DNA of 64,000 nucleotides from Roseococcus microcysteis (GTDB taxonomy: Bacteria > Pseudomonadota > Alphaproteobacteria > Acetobacterales > Acetobacteraceae), in assembly GCF_014764365.1 (NCBI RefSeq), contig NZ_CP061718.1, forward strand, positions 2,930,501-2,994,500, written 5' to 3'. The notes under the pieces are model-generated. The model searched no databases. It worked only from the letters and a program-made list of their open reading frames with translations, and was not told the DNA's origin. The translations under genes were made by a program, and so were the position numbers. Position 1 is the stretch's first letter, and each line of letters starts with the position of its first letter. Below, piece after piece: positions 16,241 to 25,209 of this stretch.

Positions 16241-16623
16241 TGGTGCCGGATTGGGTGGAGGAATTCCTCGCCGCCATCCGGCGCGGCGTGGCCGAGGGCG
16301 CGATGGACGCCTTCGAGGGCCGCTTCGCCGAGGATGCCGAGTACTACACCTCGCCCCAGCTTGCCCCGCTGCGTGGGCGCGCGGCCATCCTGGCGCATCT
16401 GGAAAAACAGATCGGCGGGCAGCGCGACATGCGGGGCATGACGGAGGTGCTGAACTTCACCGGCATGACCGCGCTGGTGCGCTGGCGCGCAAGCTACGTC
16501 CTGCGGGCGGATGACAGCGTGCAGCATTACGATGCCCTCATCCTCTATGATTTTGCCGCGCCCGGTGTCTGCGCGCGCCGCCGTTCCTGGGCGGTGCAAT
16601 GGGCCGAGGCGCCATTGCCCTGA
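16237..16623 (+). CDS. NTF2-like (SnoaL-type) small protein
   Basis: The 128-residue protein starts at ATG 16237, overlapping the DUF2125 stop by 4 nt. Its pattern fits the NTF2/SnoaL cone fold: an N-terminal helix (FLAAIRRGVAEGAMDAF), then FAEDAEYYTSPQLAPLRGRAAI, a central helix and four beta strands ending QHYDALILYDF. Proteins of this fold are small isomerases, hydrolases or ligand pockets; no active-site acid/base pair can be assigned. It is likely co-expressed with the DUF2125 gene. Confidence 0.7.
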   Translation: MMVPDWVEEFLAAIRRGVAEGAMDAFEGRFAEDAEYYTSPQLAPLRGRAAILAHLEKQIGGQRDMRGMTEVLNFTGMTALVRWRASYVLRADDSVQHYDALILYDFAAPGVCARRRSWAVQWAEAPLP

Positions 16624-16676
16624 GGCCGCAACGGTTCCATCCTTCCCGCCAAGCAAGGGAATGATGGAGGAAGAGC

Positions 16677-17678
16677 GTGGCTTCTGTGCCAGTGTCCGGC
16701 GGGCGTTTCGTGATCATCGGCGGCGGCAGCCTGGTGGGGTCCGCCACGGCGGCGGAGCTGCTGGATGCGGGTGCCGCCGAGGTGCGCCTCTTCGACAATT
16801 TCTCCATGGGCGCCGAGACGGCCGTGGCGCATCTGCGTGACAACCCACGCCTGTCCGTGATCCGCGGTGACGTGATGCGCATGGCGGATTTGCTCGCCGC
16901 CATGGAGGGCATGGACGGCGCCCTGCTGCTGGCCGCCTACATGACGCTGAACATGGACCGCGACCCCTGGGGCGGGTTGGACGTGAACATCCGCGGCGTG
17001 CAGAACGCGCTGGAGGCGGCCTCGGCGCGCGGGGTGAAGAAGGTGGTCTTCGCCTCCTCCAACGCGGTCTATGGCTATGGGCCGGGCATCAAGGGCGACC
17101 TGGTCGAGACCACGCCCTTCTTCAGCGAGGGCGCGCCGCCCGCCGCCATCCTCTACGGCGCCACCAAGATCATCGGCGAGCAGCTCTGCCGCACCTACAC
17201 GCGGAAGCACGGCCTGCCGCATGTCGTGCTGCGCTATTCGACGGTCTATGGCGAGCGCCAGCACCACCGCGCCGCCAACGCCCTCTACATCATCGAGACG
17301 CTGGAGAAGCTGGCCAAAGGCGAGCCGCCCGAAATCTTCGGCGATGGCAGCGAGACGAAGCACTTCGTCTATGTGGGCGACCTCGCCCGCGCCAACCGCA
17401 TGGCCTTCGAGAGTGCGGCCAGCGATGTGGCGGTGAACTGCTCCGGCCCCGCGCCCATCACGACGAAGGAGCTGGTGGAGCTGGTGACGGAACTGGCCGG
17501 CGGCGGCCCCGCGCCGCGCTTCGTGGGGGAGGAGCCGGGCAAGGTGCGCCTGACCTCCGGCGGCGCCTTCCGCATCGCGCATGAGAAGGCGCAGGCCGCC
17601 ATCGGCTGGAAGCCCGAGGTGGACATGCGCGAGGGGCTGGGGCGCCTGATTGCCTGGCTTCGCGGGGGGAATGCGTGA
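16677..17678 (+). CDS. NAD-dependent nucleotide-sugar epimerase/dehydratase family protein
   Basis: An extended-SDR protein of 333 residues. Near the N-terminus is FVIIGGGSLVGSATA (GXXGXXG NAD site), then VFASSNAVYGYGPG with the catalytic Ser, and YGATKIIGEQL giving YXXXK. DGSETKHFVYVGDLARAN is the usual C-terminal substrate-domain signature. It resembles UDP-glucose 4-epimerase-type enzymes, but the sugar is not predictable. It starts at GTG 16677, six bases after GGAGG. A short imperfect hairpin (CCAT..TTCCC / GGGAA..ATGG, about 16637-16668) lies just upstream. The stop overlaps the start of the next SDR (TGATG). Confidence 0.86.
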   Translation: MASVPVSGGRFVIIGGGSLVGSATAAELLDAGAAEVRLFDNFSMGAETAVAHLRDNPRLSVIRGDVMRMADLLAAMEGMDGALLLAAYMTLNMDRDPWGGLDVNIRGVQNALEAASARGVKKVVFASSNAVYGYGPGIKGDLVETTPFFSEGAPPAAILYGATKIIGEQLCRTYTRKHGLPHVVLRYSTVYGERQHHRAANALYIIETLEKLAKGEPPEIFGDGSETKHFVYVGDLARANRMAFESAASDVAVNCSGPAPITTKELVELVTELAGGGPAPRFVGEEPGKVRLTSGGAFRIAHEKAQAAIGWKPEVDMREGLGRLIAWLRGGNA

Positions 17679-18478
17679 TGGCCGGGCGGCTGGCGGGCAA
17701 GCGCGCCCTGATCCTGGGCGCGGGCTCGGTCGGCGTGGGCGTCGGCAATGGCCGCGCCATGGCCATCCTCTTCGCGCGCGAGGGCGCGCAGGTGGCCTGC
17801 GTGGATTACCGGATGGAGGCGGCGGAGGAGACCACCGCCATGATCGCGGCCGAGGGCGGGCAGGCCTTCGCCCTCGCCGCCGACGTCACGCAGGAAGCCG
17901 AGATCACGCGCATCATGGAGGCCACCATGGCCGCCTTCGGGCGCATCGACATCCTGGTGAACAATGTGGGCGGCAGCGTGCCCGGCGGGCCTGAGGAATT
18001 GACGCCCGAGATGTGGCACAAGCAGTTCCACCACAACCTGCACTATGTGCACCTCTCCACCCGCGCGGTCCTGCCCATCATGGTGAAGCAGGGGGGCGGG
18101 GCGATCGTGAACCTCTCCTCGGTCGCGGCGCACCGGAACATCGGCAATGATTTGATGGCCTATGCGGCATCGAAGTCGGGTGTCACGGCGCTGAGCCGGA
18201 TGATCGCGGTTCGCTACGCGCCGCAGGGCGTGCGCTGCAATGTCGTCACACCCGGGCTGATGCACACGCCGCTGGTCGAGGCGCGCCTCGCCGGCCAGCG
18301 CACGGGCGGCGATGTGGCGGGCATCATCGCGAAGCGCAACGCGCAGCCGCCGATGGGGCGGATGGGCGATGCCTGGGACATCGCCTATGCGGCGCTGTAT
18401 CTGGCTTCGGACGAGGCGAAATACGTCACGGGCGCCGAGATCATCGTGGATGGCGGGCTGACGCTGAAGACGCCGTAG
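17678..18478 (+). CDS. SDR-family oxidoreductase
   Basis: A classical SDR of about 266 residues with a slightly long cofactor loop (LILGAGSVGVGVGNGRAMA). NNVGG replaces NNAG. Catalytic residues are present: NLSSVAAH (Ser) and YAASKSGVTALSR (Tyr and Lys). The C-terminus GAEIIVDGGLTL is typical. ATG 17678 overlaps the epimerase stop by one base and has GCGGGGGGA upstream; GTG 17675 is an alternative. It is coupled to the epimerase, suggesting both act on the same sugar- or hydroxy-acid-type substrate, which I cannot name. A covarying hairpin (18478-18525) begins at its stop codon. Confidence 0.87.
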   Translation: MAGRLAGKRALILGAGSVGVGVGNGRAMAILFAREGAQVACVDYRMEAAEETTAMIAAEGGQAFALAADVTQEAEITRIMEATMAAFGRIDILVNNVGGSVPGGPEELTPEMWHKQFHHNLHYVHLSTRAVLPIMVKQGGGAIVNLSSVAAHRNIGNDLMAYAASKSGVTALSRMIAVRYAPQGVRCNVVTPGLMHTPLVEARLAGQRTGGDVAGIIAKRNAQPPMGRMGDAWDIAYAALYLASDEAKYVTGAEIIVDGGLTLKTP

Positions 18479-18525
18479 CGCGTGATCGTCGGAGGGCGGC
18501 ACGCCCGGAGGCGTGAATCACGCGC
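18478..18525 (+). repeat. Nested 3' hairpin element, copy A
   Basis: Outer stem GCGCGTGAT / ATCACGCGC (18478-18486 with 18517-18525), inner stem GGGCG / CGCCC, invariant GATCG and GTGAATC. It begins at the last base of the SDR stop and lies in the gap before the convergent DinB gene. There is no T-tract. It is a member of the six-copy family described in the findings. Confidence 0.75.
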
Positions 18526-18530
18526 CAAGC

Positions 18531-19046
18531 TCAACTCCAGTCTGCTTCCGCGATCACCCAGGGCAAATCCGTGTCCTGGGTCTTCGCGCCGAAGCGCGTC
18601 AGCAGCGCATGCACCTGCCCGCGATGATGCGTTTGGTGGTTGAACAGATGCGTCACCAGCAGCCAGCGCGGCCGGCGCATCTCGCGGCCCGTGGCGCCGC
18701 TGAACCAGGTCAGGTCGCCTTCGAGATCGGCCGGCGTCAGCGCGGCCGCCCAGCCCTGCATGCGCGCATCCATCGCGGCGCGCGCCGCCCGCAGCGCGTC
18801 CCATTCCTCGACCAGCCGCGTGCTTTCCGCGATGCCACCCGCCGGCCGGTCCCAGCCGGCGAAGCGGCTCATCCAGATGCTGTCGCCCCAGAGCAGGTGG
18901 CACAGCGTGGCGTGGATGCTGCCGAAAAAGATGCCGCCATCCTCGCGCCGCTGGGCGTCCGTCAGCGTGGCGGCCGCGTCGTAGAGGCGGCGGTTCATCT
19001 CCGCATTGTAGGCCGCCATGGCGCGGACATGGGCGGGGCTGATCAT
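18531..19046 (-). CDS. DinB-family protein
   Basis: The 171-residue four-helix-bundle protein carries the DinB/DUF664 metal-binding His set: HATLCHLLWGD near residue 46, then THLFNHQTHHRGQVHALL near residue 132. DinB-like proteins bind a divalent metal; some are thiol-dependent transferases, most are uncharacterised. Start ATG 19046 overlaps the stop of the upstream double-GNAT gene by 4 nt, so the pair is co-translated. The C-terminus is complete (ends EADWS). Confidence 0.87.
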   Translation of the reverse strand: MISPAHVRAMAAYNAEMNRRLYDAAATLTDAQRREDGGIFFGSIHATLCHLLWGDSIWMSRFAGWDRPAGGIAESTRLVEEWDALRAARAAMDARMQGWAAALTPADLEGDLTWFSGATGREMRRPRWLLVTHLFNHQTHHRGQVHALLTRFGAKTQDTDLPWVIAEADWS

Positions 19047-20035
19047 GCGGGGACCTCCTTGAAGAAGAAGACCACGTCCTGCTTCTCGCGCCGCGCATCC
19101 AGTTCGCAGCGTGGAATGCGCCCGGCCTCCCGCCAGCCCAGGCGGCGGTAGAGCGCCTCGCCCGCCTCGCCGCCGCGGGTGTCGAGCGTGAGCAGCTTCC
19201 GGCCCAGCCGCTCGGCCGCCTGTTCGGCACGGCGCACCAGGGCGGTGCCCACGCCGCGCCGGCGCAGCGCCGGGTCCACCAGCAGCTTCTCCACCTCCAC
19301 GCGGTGGGGCTGGTTCTCCTGGCTTTCCAGATGCAGCTGCACCGTCCCCGCCAGCACGCCATCGAGCCAGGCCACCAGCAGCAGCCGGTGGTTCTGCGCG
19401 ACCTCGGTGCTGACGCGCTTCCAGAAGCCCCGCGCCTTCTCGCGCGACATGGGCGGCAGGAAGGAGACGGAGGCCCCCTCCGCCACGCAGCCGATCAGGA
19501 TGTCGGCCAGCCGCCGTTCCGCGCTGGCGGCGGCGGCCGCGTCCAGCGCCTCCACCACCAGGCCCTTCAGCGGCTTGCCGTAGCGGAATTCCAGCGATTT
19601 CGAGAGGTCATCCAGGATGCGGATGGCGCCCGACCGCACATAGCCGCGCTTCTCGTAGAAGGCGTGCGCCGCGTCGAAGCGCGTGTCGGTCCAGAGCACC
19701 AGGCGCTCGGCCCCCGCCGCGCGGGCATGGGCCTCGGCCGTGTCCAGCAGCCGGTGCGCGAGGCCGCTGCCCCGCGCCCCCGCATCCACATAAAGCCGGC
19801 AGATCTCCCAGGCATCATCAGCGCCCAGCGGACGGGTGGCGACCATGCCCTGCCCATCCTCGCTCAGCCACAACGCCCCGCCGCTGCCGGCGAAATAGGT
19901 GGCGAGCGCGCGAAGCTCCGGCAGCTCCGCGTCCAGGTCGAAGATGCAGCCGGGGAACTCCGCCCAGGCGTCGCGGATCAGGCGGATGAAGGCCTCGGCG
20001 TCGCCATCGCGGCCGGGACGGATGGCGACCCCCAT
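19043..20035 (-). CDS. Tandem GNAT acetyltransferase (two domains in one protein)
   Basis: A 330-residue protein with two complete GNAT folds. Domain 1 (about residues 1-150) has ICRLYVDAGARGSGLAHRLL as its acetyl-CoA loop and FYEKRGYVRSG at the end. Domain 2 (about 165-330) has VEKLLVDPALRRRGVGTALV and LYRRLGWREAG. The R/Q-X-X-G-X-G/A signature is clearest in domain 2 (RRRGVG). The substrate is unknown. ATG 20035 lies 2 nt after the aspartate aminotransferase stop, so it belongs to the minus-strand run aspartate aminotransferase, double GNAT, DinB. Confidence 0.87.
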   Translation of the reverse strand: MGVAIRPGRDGDAEAFIRLIRDAWAEFPGCIFDLDAELPELRALATYFAGSGGALWLSEDGQGMVATRPLGADDAWEICRLYVDAGARGSGLAHRLLDTAEAHARAAGAERLVLWTDTRFDAAHAFYEKRGYVRSGAIRILDDLSKSLEFRYGKPLKGLVVEALDAAAAASAERRLADILIGCVAEGASVSFLPPMSREKARGFWKRVSTEVAQNHRLLLVAWLDGVLAGTVQLHLESQENQPHRVEVEKLLVDPALRRRGVGTALVRRAEQAAERLGRKLLTLDTRGGEAGEALYRRLGWREAGRIPRCELDARREKQDVVFFFKEVPA

Positions 20036-20037
20036 GC

Positions 20038-21240
20038 TCAGCGCAGTGCCTCGCAGAAGGCCTTGATGCGGGCCATCGCCTCGGTCAGCTCGCCCATGTT
20101 GGTGGCGTAGCTGATGCGGATATAGGGCGACATGCCATAGGCGCTGCCCTGCACCACCGTCACATGCGCCTCCTCCAGCAGGGCCATGGCGAGTTCGGTG
20201 TCGGTCGTGATCTTCGTGCCGGCCTTGGTCGTCTTGCCCAGGCAGCCCGAGACGTTCGGGAAGACGTAGAAGGCGCCCTCGGGCTTGTGGCAGACAATCC
20301 CGGGGCACTGGTTCAGCGCATCCACCACGAAGTCGCGGCGGGCCAGGTATTCGGCCGCACGCTCCTTCACGAGATCCTGCGGGCCGTCCAGCGCGGCGGC
20401 GGCGGCGGCCTGGCCGATGGTGGAGACGCCCGAGGTCGCCTGGCCCTGCATGTTGAACATGGCCTTGATGAGGTTCTTCGGCCCGCCGCAGAAGCCGATG
20501 CGCCAGCCCGTCATGGCATAGGTCTTGGAAGCGCCGTTCACCGTCAGCGTGCGGTCGCGCAGGCCGGGCTCGACCTCGGCGATCGTGCAGAACTCGAACC
20601 CGTCATAGACGAGGTGCTCATACATGTCGTCGGTCATGACCCAGACATGCGGGTGGCGCATCAGCACATCGGCCAGCGCCTTCATCTCGGCGCGCGAGCA
20701 GGCCGCACCCGTCGGGTTGTTGGGGAAGTTCAGCATCACCCACTTGGTCTTGGGGGTGATGGCCGCCTCCAGATCCTCCGGGCGCAGCTTGAAACCGTTG
20801 TTCTGCGGGCAGTTCACCGTGACCGGCACGCCGCCCGCCACCTTCGCCATGTCCGCGTAGCTGATCCAGTAGGGGGCGGGGATCACCACCTCGTCACCCG
20901 GGTCGAGGGTCGCCATCAGCGCGTTGTAGATGGCCTGCTTGCCGCCATTGGTCACCAGGATCTCGTCATCCGAGAAGTCCAGGTTGTTGTCGCGCTTGAA
21001 CTTCCGGCGGATGGCGGCCTTGAAGGCCGGCGTGCCGCCCTGGGGCGGATATTTGGTGTCGCCCTTCAGCGCCGCCTGGTGGGCGGCCTCGATGGCATGG
21101 GCGGGGGTGGCGAAATCGGGCTCGCCGGAGTTCAGCGCGATGACCTTGATGCCCTGGGCGGCCAGTTCCCGCGCCTTCATCCCCATGACGACGGAAGCGG
21201 AAACCTGGACATCGGCGAGGCGACTGGCGAGGGTGGGCAT
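20038..21240 (-). CDS. aatA: Aspartate/aromatic aminotransferase, class I (PLP)
   Basis: A 400-residue fold-type I aminotransferase. GEPDFATPAH is at the N-terminus, KYPPQGGTPAFK follows, NFPNNPTGA is the cofactor-phosphate/substrate region, DDMYEHLVYD binds the pyridine, and NGASKTYAMTGWRIG contains the Schiff-base Lys. The C-terminal YIRISYAT carries the substrate Arg. This is the AspAT I-gamma type that interconverts aspartate and 2-oxoglutarate in alphaproteobacteria. ATG 21240 (MPTLASRL) fits the family; the longer frame to 21513 is not needed. It is divergent from accA. Confidence 0.92.
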   Translation of the reverse strand: MPTLASRLADVQVSASVVMGMKARELAAQGIKVIALNSGEPDFATPAHAIEAAHQAALKGDTKYPPQGGTPAFKAAIRRKFKRDNNLDFSDDEILVTNGGKQAIYNALMATLDPGDEVVIPAPYWISYADMAKVAGGVPVTVNCPQNNGFKLRPEDLEAAITPKTKWVMLNFPNNPTGAACSRAEMKALADVLMRHPHVWVMTDDMYEHLVYDGFEFCTIAEVEPGLRDRTLTVNGASKTYAMTGWRIGFCGGPKNLIKAMFNMQGQATSGVSTIGQAAAAAALDGPQDLVKERAAEYLARRDFVVDALNQCPGIVCHKPEGAFYVFPNVSGCLGKTTKAGTKITTDTELAMALLEEAHVTVVQGSAYGMSPYIRISYATNMGELTEAMARIKAFCEALR

Positions 21241-21332
21241 GGTCAATTCCTGAAGCGGTGTGAAAGGCGGGCGCATCCTAGGTCCGGGCCGGGGCCGCGC
21301 CAATATGCGGGGGCATTGCGTCACGGGAATGC

Positions 21333-21371
21333 AACCCCACGCGGGCGGCAGTTTCCGCCGCGCGGGGTTTC
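21333..21371 (+). promoter_or_regulatory. GC-rich leader hairpin upstream of accA
   Basis: AACCCC...CGCG..CGGC (from 21333) can fold with GCCGCGCGGGGTT (to about 21370) over AGTTTCC. It ends 18 nt before the accA ATG. It is terminator-shaped but has only TTT after it; leader control of accA is possible but unproven. Confidence 0.35.
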
Positions 21372-21388
21372 GGCTAAGCGGCACCCCC

Positions 21389-22345
21389 ATGCGCCACTTC
21401 CTCGATTTCGAAAAACCCATCGCCGAGCTGGAAGGCAAGCTCGAGGAGCTGCGCCGCACCACGGATGCGGGCGGGCTCGACCTGCACGAGGAGATCGAGA
21501 AGCTCCGCGACAAGGCAGAAAAGCTGCTGGCCGCGACCTATGCCAAGCTCACCCCCTGGCAGAAGGCCCAGGTGGCCCGCCACCCCGAGCGGCCCAAATG
21601 CCTGCACTATGTGGAGGCCCTGATCGAGGATTGGACGCCCCTGGCCGGCGACCGTGCCTTCGGGGAGGACGCGGCCATCATCAGCGGGTTGGGCCGGTTC
21701 CGTGGCCGCCCGGTGGCCGTGCTGGGCACCGAGAAGGGCCATGACACCGAAACCCGGGTGAAGCACAATTTCGGCATGGCCAAGCCCGAGGGCTACCGGA
21801 AGGCCAGGCGCATCATGCAGCTGGCCGGGCGGTTCAACCTGCCGATTCTCTCCTTCGTGGACACTTCCGGCGCCTTTCCGGGGATCGAGGCGGAGGCGCG
21901 CGGCCAGGCGGAAGCCATCGCCCGCTCCATCGAGGCGGGGCTGGAGGCGCCGGTGCCCTTCGTGGCCACCATCATCGGCGAGGGGGGGTCGGGCGGCGCC
22001 ATCGCGCTGGCCACCGCCGACCGGGTGCTGATGCTGGAGCACGCCATCTATTCCGTCATCAGCCCCGAGGGCTGTGCCAGCATCCTGTGGCGCGACGCCA
22101 CCCTGGCCCCCCAGGCCGCCGAGGCACTGAAGCTGACGGCCGAGGACCTCAAGCGCCTCAACCTGATCGACACCGTGATCACGGAGCCGCTGGGCGGCGC
22201 CCACCGCGACACCGCCGCCACGCTCGCCAGCGTGGGCGATGCGGTGGCGGCGGCGCTGGACCCCCTGCTGAAACTGGACGGACCCACGCTAAAGGCCCGG
22301 CGGCGCGACAAATTTCTCGAAATGGGGCGAAGCGCGGTAGCCTGA
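21389..22345 (+). CDS. accA: Acetyl-CoA carboxylase carboxyltransferase subunit alpha
   Basis: AccA joins AccD to transfer the carboxyl group from carboxybiotin to acetyl-CoA, the first committed step of fatty-acid synthesis. The 318-residue length is standard. It opens MRHFLDFEKPIAELEGKL, then DRAFGEDAAIISG, GHDTETRVKHNFGM and PEGYRKA. The core is FVDTSGAFPGIEAEARGQ and GEGGSGGAIALA, and SPEGCASILWRD follows. ATG 21389 fits other AccA proteins; the upstream frame to 21260 is leader. It is followed by the MFS gene after 4 nt. Confidence 0.96.
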   Translation: MRHFLDFEKPIAELEGKLEELRRTTDAGGLDLHEEIEKLRDKAEKLLAATYAKLTPWQKAQVARHPERPKCLHYVEALIEDWTPLAGDRAFGEDAAIISGLGRFRGRPVAVLGTEKGHDTETRVKHNFGMAKPEGYRKARRIMQLAGRFNLPILSFVDTSGAFPGIEAEARGQAEAIARSIEAGLEAPVPFVATIIGEGGSGGAIALATADRVLMLEHAIYSVISPEGCASILWRDATLAPQAAEALKLTAEDLKRLNLIDTVITEPLGGAHRDTAATLASVGDAVAAALDPLLKLDGPTLKARRRDKFLEMGRSAVA

Positions 22346-22349
22346 GGGC

Positions 22350-23833
22350 ATGACCCCCCGCCCGCCTTCTCCCCCGCCGAAGCCCGGCGGTCCTTCCTGC
22401 GGGCCTTTCCCACCATCGCGGTGGCCATCTTCATCCCGGCCATCGACACCACCATCACCGCCACCGCCCTGCCCGCCATGGCGGCGGAGTTCGGGGTGGT
22501 GGAGCGCATTTCCTGGGTGGTGGTGGCCTACCTCATCGCCGCCACCATCGCCGCCCCGGTCTTTGGCCGGCTGGGCGATGCCTTCGGCCGCCGGCGCATG
22601 CTGATGCTGGGTTTCGTCATGCAGGGGGCGGGCATGCTGGCCGCGGGGCTCGCGCCCAGCTTCGAGGCGCTGCTGGCCGCCCGCCTGCTGCAGGGCTTCG
22701 GCGGCGGCGCCCTGCTGACGCTGGCCATGGCCCTGATCGGCGAGAGCCTGCCCCCGCGTGAGCGCGGCCGCTACCAGGGCTACCTGGTGGCCTGCTTCAT
22801 GAGCGCCTCGGCCACCGGGCCGCTGGCGGGCGGGTGGCTGACCCAGGCCTTCGGCTGGCCGGCCGTCTTCCTCGCCGGGCTGCCACTGGTGATCCTGGGC
22901 GCGGTCGCGGCCTATACCCTGCCGCGCCGGCCCATCTCCGGCGCCGGCTTCCGCTTCGACCTGCCGGGCACCCTCCTTTTCGCCGTCTTCGTGCTGACCC
23001 TGGTGCTGATGCTGGACCGCATCCAGGCCCTGCGCTGGGATGCGGCGGTGTGGGCGGCGGTGTTCGGGGTCGTGGCGCTGGGCGCCCTGCTGGCGCTGGG
23101 CGTGGTCGAGCGACGGATGCCGGACCCGCTGCTGCCTTTGCCCCTGCTGGCGCACCCGGCCATCTGGCGCCTCTCCATCCTGTCGGCCTGCGTGCAGGGG
23201 GTACTGGTGGCGCTGATCTCCTTCCTGCCGCTCTATCTCTATGCGGTGCGGGATGTGCCGCTGGCCACGGTCGGCGTGCTGCTGCTGCCGATGAGCGTGG
23301 GCGGCGGGGTGGGCGCCTTGATCTCCGGGCAGTTCATGGCGCGCACGGGTCGGAACATGCTGCTGCCCTCCATCGGGCTGACGGCCTCGGCCGTGCTGCT
23401 CTCGGGGCTGGCCTTTGTGGGGCAAGACATCCCGCTGGCCTGGCTGCCCTGGGTGCTGGGGGTGGTGAGCTTCTGCTTCGGCACCTCCTTCCCCGTGGTG
23501 CAGACCACGGTGCAAGTGGCGGCGGGGCCGGCGCAACTGGGTGTCGCCACTGCCTCGGTGCAGTTCATGCGGAACCTGGGCTCGGCGGCCGGGACGGCCA
23601 TTCTCGGCACCATCATTTTCGGCACTTTCGCCTTGGCCGATGCCGTCCTGGCCGAACGCTTCGCCACCGTGCTGCGCGGCGGGCGGGAGGCACTCGCCGC
23701 GCTGCCGGTGCTGGAGAGGGCCGCCATGGCGGCGGGCCTCTCGGGCGGCTACCGCGCGATGTTCGCGGGGGCCGCCGCCATCATGGCCTTGGCCGCCGTG
23801 ATGGCCTGGCGGGTGCCGCTGCGCCGGGTCTGA
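22350..23833 (+). CDS. MFS drug:H+ antiporter-2-type transporter (14 helices), start region probably frameshifted
   Basis: A major-facilitator transporter with about 14 helices, motif A as GRLGDAFGRRRM, and motif C-like SASATGPLAGGWL. These place it in the DHA2/EmrB-like efflux group. In frame, the first usable start is GTG 22421, but that cuts into helix 1. Upstream, the same frame reads FSPAEARRSFLRAFPTIAVA, plainly coding. It would join ATG 22350 (MTPPPAF...) if the C run at 22353-22358 held seven C instead of six. I therefore give 22350 as the start and flag a likely one-base deletion. ATG 22350 lies 4 nt after accA. Confidence 0.82.
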
Positions 23834-23838
23834 GCCTT

Positions 23839-23870
23839 GGCGCCTGATCCGCCACGGTGAATCAGGCGCC
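23839..23870 (+). repeat. Nested 3' hairpin element, short copy F
   Basis: GGCGCCTGAT (23839-23848) pairs perfectly with ATCAGGCGCC (23861-23870). The inside CCGCCACGGTGA keeps the family's GTGA-ATC side and has only a 3-bp inner stem. It lies 5 nt after the MFS stop and before the convergent SDR end. It may act as a terminator for either side, although no T-tract follows. Confidence 0.7.
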
Positions 23871-23879
23871 CCGACAAGG

Positions 23880-25151
23880 TTACAACCCGACGCTGTGCCG
23901 CAGCCGCTGGGCGGCGTCGCGGGCATTGTCATACCCACGTTCGAACCAGCTTCGGTTGTCCCAGCGGGGCATCCAGCCGCGTTGACGGCCCCAGCCATGG
24001 TCGGCCGCATAGTCGCTCAGGTAGCGGCCGGCATCGCGGGCATGGCTGCTGGCATAGCGCCCGGCATCATGGGCGTGGCTGCTCAGATAGCGGCCCGCAT
24101 CATGCCCGTAGTGGTTCGCCATGCGCCGCGCATAATCCCAGTAGCTCTCCCGCGCCGTGCCGCGGCACAGCGCCGCGATCCCCAGCACGCCGAGCGTCAT
24201 CAGCGCCAGCGACGTGACGGGATACATCTTCGCGGTGGTGTAGAGGCTGTTGCTGAAGGTGTGCCCCTGGTCGCCATAGCGCTTGCCGTCCTCGCCCGCG
24301 CTGTGCAGGTTCTTGGGCGTGTCGCGCTTTGGCACGCCCGGCTGCCGCGCCGTGCGGAAGAAGGCGAAGCTGAACACCTGGTCCGCCAGCAGCGGCACGG
24401 TGCGCGTCAGCGCGATCATGAAGCGGCCCCAGCCGCCCACCACCAGGTCCCGCGTCGGGTGGACGGCGGCGTGCAGGATGGCCTTGGCCACCACCTCCGG
24501 CGCGTAGACCGGCGGCGGCACCTGGCTCTTCTCGTCCATGTAGTTCTGCGCGTGCTCGCCAAAGGGCGTGTCAATGCCCGAGGGCTGGATCAGCGTGATG
24601 CGCGCGGGGCTGCCCTCATGGATCATCTCCAGGCGCAGGCTGTCCGTGAAACCCTTCACCGCGAACTTCGACGCCGTGTAGGCGCTGAGGATGGGCGAGG
24701 GCATCTCGGACGAGATCGAGCCGATGTTGATCAGCGTGCCACCGCGCTTCTTCAGCGTCTTGAGCGCCTCGGTGGAGCCATAGACCACGCCCCAGTAGTT
24801 CGTCTGGAACAGCTTCTGGTGGTCCTCGTCGGACATCTCCTCGAGCTTCGCATAGGCGCCGATGCCGGCATTGTTCACCCAGGTGTCGAAGCCGCCATAG
24901 GTGGTGTTGGCCACCTCCGCGATCTTCGCGACATCCTCGCGCACGCCCACATCGGCCACGACCGTGGTGCACTGCCCGCCGGCGGCCTTGATGGCGGAGC
25001 AGACGGTCTCCAGCGCTTCCTCGTTGCGGGCGGCCATGACCACCTTCGCACCGCGCTTCGCGGCCATGCAGGCGGTGGTGAGCCCGATGCCGGAGGTCGC
25101 GCCGGTGATGACGATGACCTGCTGGTTCAGGGGTTTGGCTTTACGCGCCAT
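23880..25151 (-). CDS. SDR oxidoreductase with membrane segment and repetitive C-terminal tail
   Basis: A 423-residue protein whose first 255 or so residues are a complete SDR: ITGATSGIGLTTA, WVNNAGIGAY, NIGSISSEMPS (Ser), and YTASKFAVKGF (Tyr, Lys). A linker leads to one hydrophobic segment at about residues 325-343 (VTSLALMTLGVLGIAAL). A tail of about 80 residues follows, with three 11-residue repeats (HDAGRYLSSHA, HDAGRYASSHA, RDAGRYLSDYA) and a Trp/Arg-rich end. The enzyme is thus probably membrane-tethered with an amphipathic tail. ATG 25151 has TCGGAGG upstream. The substrate is unknown. Confidence 0.85.
   Translation of the reverse strand: MARKAKPLNQQVIVITGATSGIGLTTACMAAKRGAKVVMAARNEEALETVCSAIKAAGGQCTTVVADVGVREDVAKIAEVANTTYGGFDTWVNNAGIGAYAKLEEMSDEDHQKLFQTNYWGVVYGSTEALKTLKKRGGTLINIGSISSEMPSPILSAYTASKFAVKGFTDSLRLEMIHEGSPARITLIQPSGIDTPFGEHAQNYMDEKSQVPPPVYAPEVVAKAILHAAVHPTRDLVVGGWGRFMIALTRTVPLLADQVFSFAFFRTARQPGVPKRDTPKNLHSAGEDGKRYGDQGHTFSNSLYTTAKMYPVTSLALMTLGVLGIAALCRGTARESYWDYARRMANHYGHDAGRYLSSHAHDAGRYASSHARDAGRYLSDYAADHGWGRQRGWMPRWDNRSWFERGYDNARDAAQRLRHSVGL
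24006..24104 (-). repeat. Three 33-bp tandem repeats coding the SDR tail
   Basis: Units 24072-24104, 24039-24071 and 24006-24038 (in coding order) each encode an 11-residue DAGRY repeat. The DNA of the units is closely similar but not identical, so selection on the peptide or recent expansion are both possible. Confidence 0.75.
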
Positions 25152-25209
25152 GTGCTGCCTCCGATGAATTGGCGCGACGGAGGGCCGCCGCATCTCGGGA
25201 GCTAACCGA

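Noticed and set aside
24006-24104. A repeat array in the SDR gene as a mobile or CRISPR element
   Set aside because: Units are adjacent, in frame and coding, with a period of 33 bp; no spacers.
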